64,000 bases of DNA from Anaerostipes hominis (ex Lee et al. 2021) (GCF_002270485.1 NZ_NQOG01000007.1:1-64000); one strand, 5' to 3'. Shown: positions 17,834 through 26,561, counted from the first letter of the stretch. Numbers and translations are program-made. The notes: generated by a model from the letters alone, not told the origin.

Positions 17834-18094
17834 ATGAGATTAATAGATGCAGATGAGGTAATGAAAGAAATAAATAAAAACAAATTGCTTTCAAGGGAAC
17901 CTGCTACTAAAAGGTGTATGAAAATCATTAAAAATAGCACGACATACACGGAGCCACCGATGAAGCATGCAAATTGGGTAGAGGATAGATATGGGTATAA
18001 TGCTTGTTCAGATTGTGGTTATGAATGGGATACGCCGGAATATAATGAAGCCAAATATTGTCCTCAATGTGGGGCAAAAATGCAAATCAATTAA
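17834..18094 (+). CDS. Small zinc-ribbon protein
   Basis: Encodes 86 residues. The C-terminal part has two CxxC pairs (CSDCGYEWDTPEYNEAKYCPQCG), a treble-clef/zinc-ribbon arrangement common in small phage and ICE proteins. The N-terminus starts MRLIDADE, also common in that group. GGAGG is 9 nt upstream of ATG 17834. Function unknown. Confidence 0.7.
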   Translation: MRLIDADEVMKEINKNKLLSREPATKRCMKIIKNSTTYTEPPMKHANWVEDRYGYNACSDCGYEWDTPEYNEAKYCPQCGAKMQIN

Positions 18095-18193
18095 GATTTA
18101 AGGAGGCATACCATTTCAAATAGGGAAATCAAAAAAGCATTAACACATGAATTTACGCTAAAAGTTTAGAGAATCTTTTGGAGGAAAAGAAGT

Positions 18194-18958
18194 ATGGGAA
18201 AAAGGAAGATTACCTGCAGAAACACATCCTGCAAATTTTATCAGAACAAAGATGAATGCAGTGAATTTGTCTCTTTAGATGAAGATGGTAAATGCGAAAC
18301 TTTTGAAAAGGGATTTAGTTACTATTTCCATATCGTCTGGGACGCTTTAAGAAAAAAGAACTATATTGATGCATTGGAGCTGAACTCAGATCTAAAGATT
18401 GGAATGTTTTATGTCATGGAATGCTATGGGGTAAATTTTAGCATTCAAGAGTTCGGCACTTGCCGCATGTTTCTCCTCTGTGATGATGATAATAAAGGGC
18501 TGAAATACAAAGATTTTGTAAGCCGAAAAATTAATGAAGAAAAGCTTGAATTATACTATCAAAACTTTATAAATGGAATAATGCCGAAGGGCTCCAATAC
18601 AAAACAATCGGATGTCAAAAAGTCTGAAACAAAACCATTCGGATGGCTTTCACCGTCTGGAACTTTTTGTGAATCTAACTTTGGAACTCATGAGGAATCA
18701 GCACGGAAGATTTGCAAAGAAAAAAGGTTTCAATATGATGAATGGGTAATAGATGAGAAGCGTAACCCCATAAAAATGATCTTATACCGTGATTTCTTGA
18801 TCTATGAAAAAGGATATGCTTTAATCCATAATCCTACAGGTGATAAAGGATATATCGTATCCCATCAAAAGCCACTTACGAAAAAGCAAAAAAACTTTTT
18901 GTATAGTTATTTTACTGATATGGGAGATAGATTTAAAGCTGAACAGTTCATGAAATAA
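18194..18958 (+). CDS. Hypothetical protein with N-terminal Cys cluster
   Basis: Encodes 254 residues. The N-terminus has four Cys that could bind zinc (CRNTSCKFYQNKDEC, then DGKC). The C-terminal region (KPFGWLSPSGTFCESNFGTHEESARKIC etc.) looks like a compact domain seen in hypothetical clostridial mobile-element proteins, but I cannot name it. GGAGG lies 9 nt before the ATG. Confidence 0.6.
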   Translation: MGKRKITCRNTSCKFYQNKDECSEFVSLDEDGKCETFEKGFSYYFHIVWDALRKKNYIDALELNSDLKIGMFYVMECYGVNFSIQEFGTCRMFLLCDDDNKGLKYKDFVSRKINEEKLELYYQNFINGIMPKGSNTKQSDVKKSETKPFGWLSPSGTFCESNFGTHEESARKICKEKRFQYDEWVIDEKRNPIKMILYRDFLIYEKGYALIHNPTGDKGYIVSHQKPLTKKQKNFLYSYFTDMGDRFKAEQFMK

Positions 18959-19042
18959 TCAATTCACCACAAATTATTTCTCGATTGGGTATATAAAAGG
19001 GGTAATCATAAATTTACATCAAAATTTTAGGAGGAACATGGC

Positions 19043-19303
19043 ATGAAAATAGAGGTAGAATTAAGAGAAGAAAACATTTCTAGGCTTGTGGAGGAAAAAA
19101 TTGCAAGACAGTTTATGGAAGAACGAGGAGCAGAATATAGGGAATCAAAGTGTGGTGTTCGTGACGGAGTGGACAAGGCTGTGAAAAGTTACATCTACTC
19201 CGAAAAAGATAAAATAATTGAAAGAGTAATCGAGCGTGCCACAAAAGAAATTGTCAGAAAGGGATTACCTAAGCTATTAGAGGAGATTGGGAAGAACGTA
19301 TAA
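19043..19303 (+). CDS. Small hypothetical helical protein
   Basis: Encodes 86 residues, highly charged, with an N-terminal MKIEVELREENISRLVEEK pattern and helical remainder. Shine-Dalgarno TAGGAGG is upstream. Not recognised. The next gene starts 16 bp downstream. Confidence 0.6.
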   Translation: MKIEVELREENISRLVEEKIARQFMEERGAEYRESKCGVRDGVDKAVKSYIYSEKDKIIERVIERATKEIVRKGLPKLLEEIGKNV

Positions 19304-19319
19304 AGATTTGGAGGAGAGC

Positions 19320-19958
19320 ATGAAGAAAGTGATGGAAGAATTGATGAAGACTCTTAGAAGCTATGCAGTCGCATATCAAGAAACTCCGTATGGAAGAGAG
19401 GTTCAGGGCACGCCGGAGTTGATAGAACAGGCAATAGTTGCTATACAGAAATCAGTGGAATTGCTAGAAGGGACATTTGAGGCATTAAAACGAATTGACA
19501 CTGCTGAATTTATGAAGCAGAAAAGCTGGCTGTATCGGCAGATCAAAGAGCTGCCGCCGGGAAGATCATCTGCAGAGCCAGAAGGAATCCTTAACCTGAT
19601 GGATCATATCCAAGACATTTGTGAGGATTTTCAGATGGAATTTCCTGAGGTTGATGACAAGGTGGGTGTGCAGAATAAACGGGAATCTTCTCATACAAAA
19701 ATAGGAGAAACTGACTCCATAGGGTATGCGGATATTTTAAAGATCATATTTGATCAGAATTACGTTATTCACTTCGTAGATAACGAACGTTTATTAAAGG
19801 TTACGTTTGCGGATGTTTTAAAGATTGCCAAAACAAACGGATACAAAAACGGCGTTATCACATTAATCGCAGAAAGTCCTTTGAACGGAAGAGTCTATCT
19901 GTATGGGAATTATGGTCCCTTTTGGGCAGAATGCGGCTCTACAAACGGTTATGCATAG
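19320..19958 (+). CDS. Hypothetical protein
   Basis: Encodes 212 residues. The first half is helical; the second half (YADILKIIFDQNYVIHFVDN to GRVYLYGNYGPFWAECGSTNGYA) is beta-rich. GGAGG lies 5 nt before ATG 19320. Not recognised. Confidence 0.6.
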   Translation: MKKVMEELMKTLRSYAVAYQETPYGREVQGTPELIEQAIVAIQKSVELLEGTFEALKRIDTAEFMKQKSWLYRQIKELPPGRSSAEPEGILNLMDHIQDICEDFQMEFPEVDDKVGVQNKRESSHTKIGETDSIGYADILKIIFDQNYVIHFVDNERLLKVTFADVLKIAKTNGYKNGVITLIAESPLNGRVYLYGNYGPFWAECGSTNGYA

Positions 19959-19975
19959 ATGATAGGAGGAAAACA

Positions 19976-20302
19976 ATGGGAATTTATTTAAAAGAGCAAA
20001 TGCAGCACATTAAAAATTCTGGTATTCGCAAAGCATTTCAGTGGTTTGTCGAAGATATCAAATCATTTCTTTTCTGCCTTCGAAAAAAGGATACCTTTGA
20101 ATCTTTAAAGAGGAGAGAGCTAGTTCATCTGGATACAGGGAAAACGCAATGTATTTGTCGTTTCTCTGGCATTCGTTATTATGGATTCTCTGATAGTATG
20201 CTTCCACAATTCTCTGTTATATTGCAAGATATTACAAGAGAAGAGGATAGCGTGTATCAAGGATGGTTCGAAGCAAATCCAAGAAATATTCATTTCTTAT
20301 GA
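19976..20302 (+). CDS. Hypothetical protein
   Basis: Encodes 108 residues with a basic N-terminal helix (KEQMQHIKNSGIRKAFQWF) and a beta-rich C-terminus. ATG 19976 has TAGGAGG 6 nt upstream; the longer in-frame ORF overlaps the previous gene. Not recognised. Confidence 0.6.
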   Translation: MGIYLKEQMQHIKNSGIRKAFQWFVEDIKSFLFCLRKKDTFESLKRRELVHLDTGKTQCICRFSGIRYYGFSDSMLPQFSVILQDITREEDSVYQGWFEANPRNIHFL

Positions 20303-20348
20303 GTAAAAGACACTAAAATCAATGATAGCCTGAAAAGGAGAAAGGCTT

Positions 20349-20867
20349 ATGAGGCATAAAACGGATCATTTTCTTACAAAAGAATGGCGGTTGCATGGTT
20401 TGAAGGTATCGGAGCTTTGCAAAAAAATAGCATTGTTTCTGATTCTCGATAAAGATTATGTGGAGATCTTATCTGAAGCCGGGAAAATACATGACATCGG
20501 AAAGTTTTATATTCCAGAGTATGTCCTGAATGCAAAGAGACCATTAAGTCTTATGGAACGTATGGTCGTTGATATGCATTCCTATTATGGGTATATGCAG
20601 CTTTTGGAGTTTGGGTACCCGGATATCATTTGTCAGTTGGTGTTAATGCACCACGGGAAAAAGAGATATCGGCCAGACAACATCCAAATCCATTCGCTTA
20701 TATATGAATTGTATCCAATTTTATTAGCGGCAGATATGTATGACGCATTAAGATCAGATCGAGTATATCGGCAGGCCATGGAAAAAGAACAAGCATTATC
20801 AATCTTAAAGGATCATGAAGAAATTTCAGAGGATATCCTCTGTGCGTTGAGTGTAATCGATAACTAA
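20349..20867 (+). CDS. HD-domain phosphohydrolase (HD-GYP-like)
   Basis: Encodes 172 residues of a metal-dependent HD domain. Motifs are the N-terminal His of RLHG, KIHDIGK (HD pair), VLMHHGKKRYRP (HH, with a degenerate GYP) and AADMYDALRSDRVYR, which is typical of HD-GYP proteins. There is no attached sensor domain. It could hydrolyse a cyclic dinucleotide or another phosphoester. AAGGAG is upstream, and a strong terminator follows at 20885. Confidence 0.8.
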   Translation: MRHKTDHFLTKEWRLHGLKVSELCKKIALFLILDKDYVEILSEAGKIHDIGKFYIPEYVLNAKRPLSLMERMVVDMHSYYGYMQLLEFGYPDIICQLVLMHHGKKRYRPDNIQIHSLIYELYPILLAADMYDALRSDRVYRQAMEKEQALSILKDHEEISEDILCALSVIDN

Positions 20868-20884
20868 ATATATCTTAAATTAAG

Positions 20885-20918
20885 GCCCTATACATTACAG
20901 TATTGTATAGGGCTTTTG
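20885..20918. terminator. Bidirectional terminator
   Basis: Perfect 10-bp stem GCCCTATACA / TGTATAGGGC between convergent genes, T-run on the plus strand. Confidence 0.85.
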
Positions 20919-20940
20919 TTATACAGAAATCGTGGAGAAT

Positions 20941-21249
20941 TCAACTCTTTATTACAATATCCCAGATATCGTTAAAATCAATCTTATCTTCCCCAATGAA
21001 AATTTTATGGTAGACCTCATCGATAAAAGCTACTGAACCTTCTGTCGTTGTATATGTTCCATTTTCATAATGGAGGATATACACATAAGATCCCTTCTTT
21101 ATACATTTTATAATTTCATTTAATCGTCTTGCATCCTCTTCCATCAATTCACGTTTCGGTTCCGTTGTCCGTTCCATTTCACGGAGCATTTCTTCGTATC
21201 CTTTTAAAGCGGCGAACGGAAGAAATTGTCTTGCACGATCTGTTTTCAT
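20941..21249 (-). CDS. YolD-like protein
   Basis: Encodes 102 residues. DRARQFLPFAALKGYEE is the signature of the YolD-like family, small proteins often found with Y-family polymerase genes (UvrX/YqjW) on Gram-positive mobile elements. No polymerase gene is next to it in this window. ATG 21249 is chosen because GGAGG lies 6 nt upstream; a 6-codon longer form is possible. A TATACT-like -10 lies near 21285 on the minus strand. Confidence 0.8.
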   Translation of the reverse strand: MKTDRARQFLPFAALKGYEEMLREMERTTEPKRELMEEDARRLNEIIKCIKKGSYVYILHYENGTYTTTEGSVAFIDEVYHKIFIGEDKIDFNDIWDIVIKS

Positions 21250-21269
21250 AGGCACCCTCCATCTCATAC

Positions 21270-21690
21270 ATAGGTCACTCCTTTCTTGTTAAAGTATAAC
21301 ATAAGATGCGAAGAGAAGGAAACATATGTTCGATAAAAGATGCTGGTATTTTCTGGATACCTTTTTATGGAAGTAAGGTTTGAAACCAAAATGAGACGTA
21401 AATGAGACTGAATTGATTCTTGAAAAGTGAAACAAAATATTATATGATATTAGCAGAAGGAATTGACGTATCCTTTGTTTTATTATTAGATCATCCGTGC
21501 GTCGGGATATTTTGCTATTTCAAAAATTGTTGAGATAGATAATTAGACTATACCTGGAAATATTTCAGGGAATTTAAAGAGATTAAAACTAAAAAGATGT
21601 TTGAATTTAGAATGAAAATAATAGAGAAACTTATATAGAGTTTACTCCAGAAAGATTATCTACTTTGTTACCTTTCTATAGTCAGGAGGT
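21270..21690. other. Intergenic region without a supported gene
   Basis: About 420 AT-rich bases between the divergent YolD-like gene and a small membrane-protein gene. No open frame with a ribosome-binding site, no strong hairpin and no CATACTAT box were found. Confidence 0.5.
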
Positions 21691-21696
21691 AATAAA

Positions 21697-21918
21697 ATGA
21701 TAATAATTTCATTAATAGCAGTAATTTCGGTAATAGTTGCTGCCCTTATTATCATAGGCGGTCTTGTTGTCGTCTATGTGATTTTCTGTCATAGATATAT
21801 AGAAGGAAAGATTGCATTTCTTCAATATATTTTTTATACACAGGAAATCAGTCACCTGGTCATTATCTTAGGCCGGTTTTTGTTGTGCATGGTTTTTTAT
21901 ATGATTACTATTAATTAA
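21697..21918 (+). CDS. Small membrane protein
   Basis: Encodes 73 residues with a hydrophobic N-terminal helix (residues 1-30) and a second hydrophobic segment at the C-terminus. AGGAGG is 8 nt upstream. Not recognised. Confidence 0.6.
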   Translation: MIIISLIAVISVIVAALIIIGGLVVVYVIFCHRYIEGKIAFLQYIFYTQEISHLVIILGRFLLCMVFYMITIN

Positions 21919-22060
21919 TTTCTAAAAAAACACATGGTAACAAAGTCAGAGCAAAATAGAAAAGAATGTGTTTTAAGAATTTACAATGGCTGGCGCCTTT
22001 TTGTCACAGATATGTGATGGGAGGGCGCCTTTATCATGCAAAAAAATAAATAGTTTTCAT

Positions 22061-22151
22061 CATACTATAAATAGGAGGACATGGTTTCGGGAGAACGTTC
22101 TGTGTCCAAAGACAACATAACCATGAAATTATAATTTAAGGAGGTATGAAG
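22061..22151 (+). promoter_or_regulatory. CATACTAT box with a structured leader
   Basis: CATACTATAAATAGG (22061) is followed by a 75-nt leader. CATGGTT (22080-22086) can pair with AACCATG (22119-22125), or GGACA (22077-22081) with TGTCC (22103-22107), which are mutually exclusive. A 17-codon ORF starts at ATG 22081, 2 nt after AGGAGG. It may be a leader peptide or attenuator. Confidence 0.5.
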
Positions 22152-22385
22152 ATGAAATCTTATACAACCACAGAAGCATTACTTAAAAGAATTACAGAGA
22201 TGGAAACACTTAGAGATAAATCTGAGTGGAACAAGGAAGATGAACAAGTATATGCTTTCCTACTAGAATTACATGCTCTAAGGCTTTCAATGCGAAATAT
22301 TAAAGATGATATTAAGAGAACAGAGAATAATATTGATTATATGCGCGATGAATTTCAAGATGATAAGGGGATGTTGGTTTATTAA
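22152..22385 (+). CDS. Small hypothetical protein
   Basis: Encodes 77 residues, helical and charged. AAGGAGG ends 7 nt upstream of ATG 22152, while the ATG at 22146 is too close. It is the first gene of a cassette reading through to 23902. Not recognised. Confidence 0.6.
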   Translation: MKSYTTTEALLKRITEMETLRDKSEWNKEDEQVYAFLLELHALRLSMRNIKDDIKRTENNIDYMRDEFQDDKGMLVY

Positions 22386-22441
22386 ATTAGCATTTCATAG
22401 AGGAGGAAGTGGATGGATATTTAGGATTTAGGAGGTCGAGC

Positions 22442-22666
22442 ATGAATAAAAGATATGTGATACATAAGCCACCATTTAATAAATTTCACTCAAACGACGG
22501 ATATATGAGAGATATTTATGTGGGAATATCTCAGACGTTATGGAATGAAATTGATGGAAAAGTGTATGCAGAAATGCCAGGACTAACAGATAATATGGGG
22601 ATTGAAATTATGCACAAAAATTCATTCTATAGAATACCGTTTGAATTTATTGAGGAACTAAAGTGA
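22442..22666 (+). CDS. Small hypothetical protein
   Basis: Encodes 74 residues (MNKRYVIHKPPFNKFHSNDG onward), mixed fold. AGGAGG lies 6 nt upstream of ATG 22442. Not recognised. Confidence 0.6.
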   Translation: MNKRYVIHKPPFNKFHSNDGYMRDIYVGISQTLWNEIDGKVYAEMPGLTDNMGIEIMHKNSFYRIPFEFIEELK

Positions 22667-22691
22667 AATATTAAAATATAAAGGAGTAGAG

Positions 22692-23165
22692 ATGGAAAAT
22701 AAGACTGAAAATCAATCATATAAGTACTATTACCAGGAACTTGCCACCGCAGACTTTTTGCCGAGAGAGGAGTTGAAGGCAGCAGACCTCTTTCTGACAA
22801 GAGGAGGAAGGGGATATCAATTTACGCGTGTAGGTTTTTATGATCTACCAAAAACATCATTTATGAAACTGATTATTTTCCTTAAAAAGAAAGGAATCAT
22901 TACATCTCAGTTTATCCGGTATTGTAATATAACTGGAACGAAAAGATTATCCATCTCAAAGGAGGATTATTTAACGTTAAAGATTGCTTTGGCGACAGGG
23001 CCTAAAACGTCACAGAATAGACTTCTAATAGAGCACCGTCTAATTGATTGTAATGAAACAGATTGTCCGTGGAGCGATGGGTGTTTACATAAAGAAGAAT
23101 ATAAAAATGAGACTTTAGAGGGGTTTTTAGGAGAATTTCAAGAAGTATATGAAATTCTCAGATAA
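22692..23165 (+). CDS. Hypothetical protein, paralogue A of a tandem pair
   Basis: Encodes 157 residues. The middle part (DLPKTSFMKLIIFLKKKGII) looks like a winged-helix recognition region; the C-terminus has a Cys cluster (CNETDCPWSDGC) that could bind metal. The next gene has the same layout, so the two look like a tandem duplication. Function unknown; a DNA-binding regulator is possible. Confidence 0.6.
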   Translation: MENKTENQSYKYYYQELATADFLPREELKAADLFLTRGGRGYQFTRVGFYDLPKTSFMKLIIFLKKKGIITSQFIRYCNITGTKRLSISKEDYLTLKIALATGPKTSQNRLLIEHRLIDCNETDCPWSDGCLHKEEYKNETLEGFLGEFQEVYEILR

Positions 23166-23179
23166 AGAGCGGAGGTTAT

Positions 23180-23902
23180 ATGAAAAAGATACAATATCTT
23201 AGGGAGCAGTGGATGGAAATCCAGAAAGAACAAACAGAATTAAATGCGAAGATAAAGCAGTTTCAGAAGCGGGCAAGTCTTATTACCAAAGAAGATCTCT
23301 CGGAAGTTTCTTTGGAGGCAGCAGAGTCCTTTATCAAAGACATCCGCTATGGTGTCAGTGAAGAACAGCATAAGAAATGGACTGCAATCTATGAGAAGCG
23401 GCTGCGAAAAGAAGCGCCGGGAAAAGAAAAGTTATGCTTTCCAGAACTTCGAAAGATCACTTACTTATCAACAGAACAGATGTGGGCAATCGACAGACAT
23501 CTTTCTTGTATGGGAAATAGAGGATATTTATATTATGGGCCACTGTGCATACATACGCATTTATCATATGCTTCCTATCAAAAACTTCTCACTGATCTTA
23601 AAGAGGCGGGAATTATAGAGCTTCTTTATCGGTGGGATTGTCCCCGCGGTGAACAGACCGCCATTGTCAGTGAGCAGGAATACGCTCACGCGATGAAGTC
23701 GGAAGAAGCATTTGAGCGTGAGGGAATTCCAGAGGAAATTCTTAATAATACTTGTAACCTTTGTGATTGGGAAGAACTCTGTGAAGATGGACAAGATATC
23801 AGAAAGGCTACAAATCGAGAAGAGTTTCAAAAAATCTTTCAAGGGGCAGAGCGAATTGGAAGGATGAGTTTACAAAAAACAGATAGAAACAAAGAAAAAT
23901 AG
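23180..23902 (+). CDS. Hypothetical protein, paralogue B of a tandem pair
   Basis: Encodes 240 residues: an N-terminal coiled coil (LREQWMEIQKEQTELNAKI), then a region resembling the previous protein (HLSYASYQKLLTDLKEAGII) and a C-terminal Cys cluster (CNLCDWEELC). GGAGG is 6 nt upstream. Function unknown. Confidence 0.62.
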   Translation: MKKIQYLREQWMEIQKEQTELNAKIKQFQKRASLITKEDLSEVSLEAAESFIKDIRYGVSEEQHKKWTAIYEKRLRKEAPGKEKLCFPELRKITYLSTEQMWAIDRHLSCMGNRGYLYYGPLCIHTHLSYASYQKLLTDLKEAGIIELLYRWDCPRGEQTAIVSEQEYAHAMKSEEAFEREGIPEEILNNTCNLCDWEELCEDGQDIRKATNREEFQKIFQGAERIGRMSLQKTDRNKEK

Positions 23903-23925
23903 GCGGCCCCTGTGGTCGCCTTTAT
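23902..23925 (+). terminator. Intrinsic terminator
   Basis: GGCGGCC / GGTCGCC stem, short loop, TTTAT tail; it lies between convergent genes. Confidence 0.6.
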
Positions 23926-23950
23926 CTATTCGAAAATAGGTATCTATTGC

Positions 23951-24163
23951 TTAGAATCGATTGTCATCATGGATATGTTCTGCTATATCATTAAGATCGC
24001 ACTGCAGAATATTACAAAGCCGATCGAGAGTATTTGTATGGACATTTTGATTATGCTTGAGGCGATTGATCTGACTGCGGCTGACATTATAGTGGGTATA
24101 TAAGTCATAAACAGATATCCCCTGCTTAGACATGGTGGCCCATAATCTATCGAATTTTATCAT
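23951..24163 (-). CDS. XRE-family helix-turn-helix regulator
   Basis: Encodes 70 residues, a stand-alone Cro/CI-like domain: GISVYDLYTHYNVSRSQINRLKHN is the helix-turn-helix, and LDRLCNILQCDLNDI is the conserved following helix pair. It lies opposite to the surrounding genes, as repressors of mobile elements often do. AAGGAAG is upstream of the ATG. The target is unknown. Confidence 0.85.
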   Translation of the reverse strand: MIKFDRLWATMSKQGISVYDLYTHYNVSRSQINRLKHNQNVHTNTLDRLCNILQCDLNDIAEHIHDDNRF

Positions 24164-24281
24164 TTTTCTTCCTTTCTTATCGAAAATTTCAGGATGAATA
24201 TTCTTGTACTAGTCTTATTATCTGATTAAAATAGAAATAGAAACAGTGTCCGTATATAGATACTAAAAACGGAGGATAAAG

Positions 24282-24548
24282 ATGGAATTAGAAAAACTGA
24301 AAGCATATGCAGATAGAATGCGGGAACCGGCCATACAAAAATTGTTATCAAAAGATGACGTATACCAAACAGAATGTGAAGCCGAAAGAAAAGCAGAGCA
24401 AAAATATATTTCTTTAGACCTTACGGATCATGAGCGGAGGATCTGTGATTCTTTGCTAAGAAGTCTTGATGCCAGATGGATGGAGTATGCAAGTGATTCC
24501 TATCTTGCGGGATGGAGTGATGCACTTACAATGTTTCGGAATCTTTGA
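24282..24548 (+). CDS. Small hypothetical helical protein
   Basis: Encodes 88 residues, helical, ending SYLAGWSDALTMFRNL. The gene at 25271 has a similar layout and ending (GYAAGLDLIKQ), so they may be distant paralogues. CGGAGG is 8 nt upstream. Confidence 0.6.
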   Translation: MELEKLKAYADRMREPAIQKLLSKDDVYQTECEAERKAEQKYISLDLTDHERRICDSLLRSLDARWMEYASDSYLAGWSDALTMFRNL

Positions 24549-24598
24549 TAAAGGAGATCTATGGGTTCTTTTTTTGTTTTTAGGAAAGAGACTTTTCC

Positions 24599-24613
24599 AT
24601 ACTAAGAAGAGAA
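24599..24613 (+). promoter_or_regulatory. CATACTAA box (variant)
   Basis: CATACTAAGAAGAGA, 49 bp upstream of the HAD-like gene. Confidence 0.5.
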
Positions 24614-24647
24614 GTGTTTATTGAAACAGAAGAAGGATGATTAATAT

Positions 24648-25151
24648 ATGCGAGAAAAGACAGATCAATTCCATGAAAAGGTGATCTTCCTTGATGTGGA
24701 TGGTGTTTTAAATAGTGATGAATTTTTAAAGAGACATACGCAAGAGATCATTAGTATAGATTATGTAAAAATCTTAAAAGAAATCGTTGATCGGACAAAT
24801 GCTGCCTTAGTATTATCATCTTCGTGGAAGTGTGGGTGGTCTAAGGAGGAAGTTGATCCATTTTGTGTTCCTCTCGTAGAAGCTCTATCCAACGAAGGAC
24901 TCGAGATTATGGATAAAGTTCCAGAATTTATTGGAAAAGAAAAGGAAATTTCTCAATGGCTGTTCAGCCATCCCTATGTAAAAGGGATATTAATTTAGGA
25001 TGATGCTCCCTTGAAGTTGGAGGATTATCATTTAGAATCGTATTTTCTACAGACTCAGTATTATGGTCCGGCGGGAGGTTTGAGAAAAGAGGATATAAAG
25101 AAAGCAATTCAAATATTAGATAAAGAATTTTCTTCCGAGACAATTCGTTGA
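24648..25151 (+). pseudogene. HAD-family hydrolase interrupted by an in-frame TAG
   Basis: Residues 1-116 carry the HAD nucleophile motif FLDVDGVLN and LSSSWK, as in small HAD proteins of the RNA-repair-like group. The frame then meets TAG at 24996-24998 and continues with DDAPLKLEDYH, which is the expected acidic DD motif IV, and on to a TGA at 25149. So the stop falls inside the active-site motif ILxxDDA. Either the gene is inactivated, or the stop is read through. The 168-codon total is a plausible full length. Confidence 0.75.
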
Positions 25152-25162
25152 TCCGTAATTTT

Positions 25163-25196
25163 AAAGGGGCTTGGAGCCGATCTCTAGGCCTCTTTA
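25163..25196 (+). terminator. Intrinsic terminator
   Basis: AAGGGGCTT / AGGCCTCTT stem with G-U pairs, followed by T-rich sequence. Confidence 0.6.
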
Positions 25197-25222
25197 TCTT
25201 ATGAGAGAAAGCGAAGTCTACA

Positions 25223-25237
25223 CATACTATGTATGAG
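25223..25237 (+). promoter_or_regulatory. CATACTAT box
   Basis: CATACTATGTATGAG, 48 bp upstream of the gene at 25271; ATGAGAGAAA begins 22 bp upstream of the box. Confidence 0.7.
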
Positions 25238-25270
25238 AATAGTACTTCATAGCTAAAAGGAGGGAATACC

Positions 25271-25531
25271 ATGACAAATTTAGAAAGAATTTCTTTTGAA
25301 AAGTTTATAGAAAAATCAGATACCGCAGAAGTCGCAGTGGCTGCTGAACAATTTGAAGTTTATTTGGAGTCTCTGGACCTTCCGGATAATGAAAAGAGAA
25401 AGCTTTCAAATCTCAGATCGGTTTATGGGGAATCCTGCAAGAAAAAAGGATTTCTTAAGGGATATGCTGCAGGGCTGGATTTGATCAAGCAGGTAGTTAT
25501 TTTATTCATAAGAAATGAAATTCATGATTAG
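25271..25531 (+). CDS. Small hypothetical helical protein
   Basis: Encodes 86 residues, acidic and helical, with a GYAAGLDLIKQ C-terminal region like that of the gene at 24282. AGGAGGG is upstream. Not recognised. Confidence 0.6.
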   Translation: MTNLERISFEKFIEKSDTAEVAVAAEQFEVYLESLDLPDNEKRKLSNLRSVYGESCKKKGFLKGYAAGLDLIKQVVILFIRNEIHD

Positions 25532-25928
25532 AGATTAGATCTTTTCCAGCGTTATTGTTTCCTGTAATAATTCCAATATGCCTCAATGTCATCCATCAAT
25601 TCATGCAATTCTTCCCGATCAGGCAAAAGACAGCCCTAAGGTGCTAAGGCGTGTATTTTTAATGAGATATAGGATTCCTATCTCTGAAAGAACTCCAAGA
25701 AAGTTATATACGAGATTCTCCACATCGCCGTTCTACCAAAATTCATCTCCATTTTCTCCAAACTTCTGCATATTTCTCAATTTCCTAACAAGGTTCTTTT
25801 TGATTATTATATACCGCAAAGAAAATGCCGTCTATCTATATCATTGTTTACAAACAGTTTTTAGTGCTATGAGAGAAACGCTCATTTCTTCATACTAAGA
25901 ACATAGATAGATCGAAAGGAGAAAACAA
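25532..25928. other. Intergenic region with a gene remnant
   Basis: Nearly 400 bp. On the minus strand, 25552-25632 reads LPDREELHELMDDIEAYWNY, a natural-looking peptide with no start codon or ribosome-binding site, so it is probably a remnant. A plus-strand ORF at 25578 has no support. A CATACTAA box (25891) preceded by ATGAGAGAAA (25869) serves the next gene. Confidence 0.45.
25891..25905 (+). promoter_or_regulatory. CATACTAA box (variant)
   Basis: Thirty-eight bp upstream of the gene at 25929; ATGAGAGAAA lies exactly 22 bp upstream of the box, as at 25201. Confidence 0.55.
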
Positions 25929-26201
25929 ATGGAGCAGTGGATAAATAAAGAAATGAAATCATTCGAGGTTCAGGAGAATAGAGACAGAGGAAAGGAAAAT
26001 ATGAAGAAAAAACAGAAAGATTGTGTTGAATTATTTTTTAGTCTTTTTAAGGAAGTAATGAAGGAAGAAGGTTTGATCTTTGGAATAGTAGTAGATAAAA
26101 AAGATACTCATATTCTTAACAGTTTTCAGATAAAAAAGAAGGGATTTTCCTTTTTTGTGTTCATACTACATTGTCATACTATTTATAGAAAATATTTATA
26201 G
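25929..26201 (+). CDS. Small hypothetical protein, C-terminus uncertain
   Basis: Encodes 90 residues with a charged helical N-terminus. AAGGAG is 9 nt upstream. The last ~20 codons run through a terminator-like hairpin (near 26130-26155) and over two CATACTAY boxes, so the original gene may have ended earlier. Not recognised. Confidence 0.45.
   Translation: MEQWINKEMKSFEVQENRDRGKENMKKKQKDCVELFFSLFKEVMKEEGLIFGIVVDKKDTHILNSFQIKKKGFSFFVFILHCHTIYRKYL
26162..26189 (+). promoter_or_regulatory. Double CATACTAC/CATACTAT boxes
   Basis: CATACTAC at 26162 and CATACTAT at 26175 followed by TTATAGAA; the second is 49 bp upstream of the gene at 26224. Confidence 0.65.
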
Positions 26202-26223
26202 AAGACAGAAAGGAGATTAATTT

Positions 26224-26463
26224 ATGGAATTGAAGGATTCTTTAGGTTTAAACGAAAGGAGTATGGAGAGTGGGGAGAGGAGAATTATGAAGCCGATATT
26301 TGATTTTCCAAAAACGTCAGGACTTTGTGCCTTTTGTTCTTTCCGGGAAAAGAGGATGTGTATCGTTCATCATGAAAAATGCCGGAAGGTACAGAATTGT
26401 GGGCGATACGATGTGCCAGAAAGTCAGCTGCTGCGGGCAGCCATCCGAACTTTAAAATATTGA
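26224..26463 (+). CDS. Small cysteine-rich protein
   Basis: Encodes 79 residues with Cys at CAFCSF, MCIVHHEKC and NCGRYD, a likely small zinc-binding domain. AGGAG is upstream of ATG 26224; ATG 26287 with AGGAG is an alternative start. Function unknown. Confidence 0.6.
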   Translation: MELKDSLGLNERSMESGERRIMKPIFDFPKTSGLCAFCSFREKRMCIVHHEKCRKVQNCGRYDVPESQLLRAAIRTLKY

Positions 26464-26561
26464 GAACTTGAGCAAATACACTTCAGGAAACGGATATCAG
26501 AAAAGGAGATATGACAAGGGAGTTATGCAAAGTAAAAGAAAAAAGGGAAGAAGGGCTGGTT

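Noticed and set aside
18113-18169. 18-codon ORF with ATT as possible start after AAGGAGG
   Set aside because: A non-standard start and very short length; it may be a remnant of a gene whose ATG was lost, but the sequence cannot show it.
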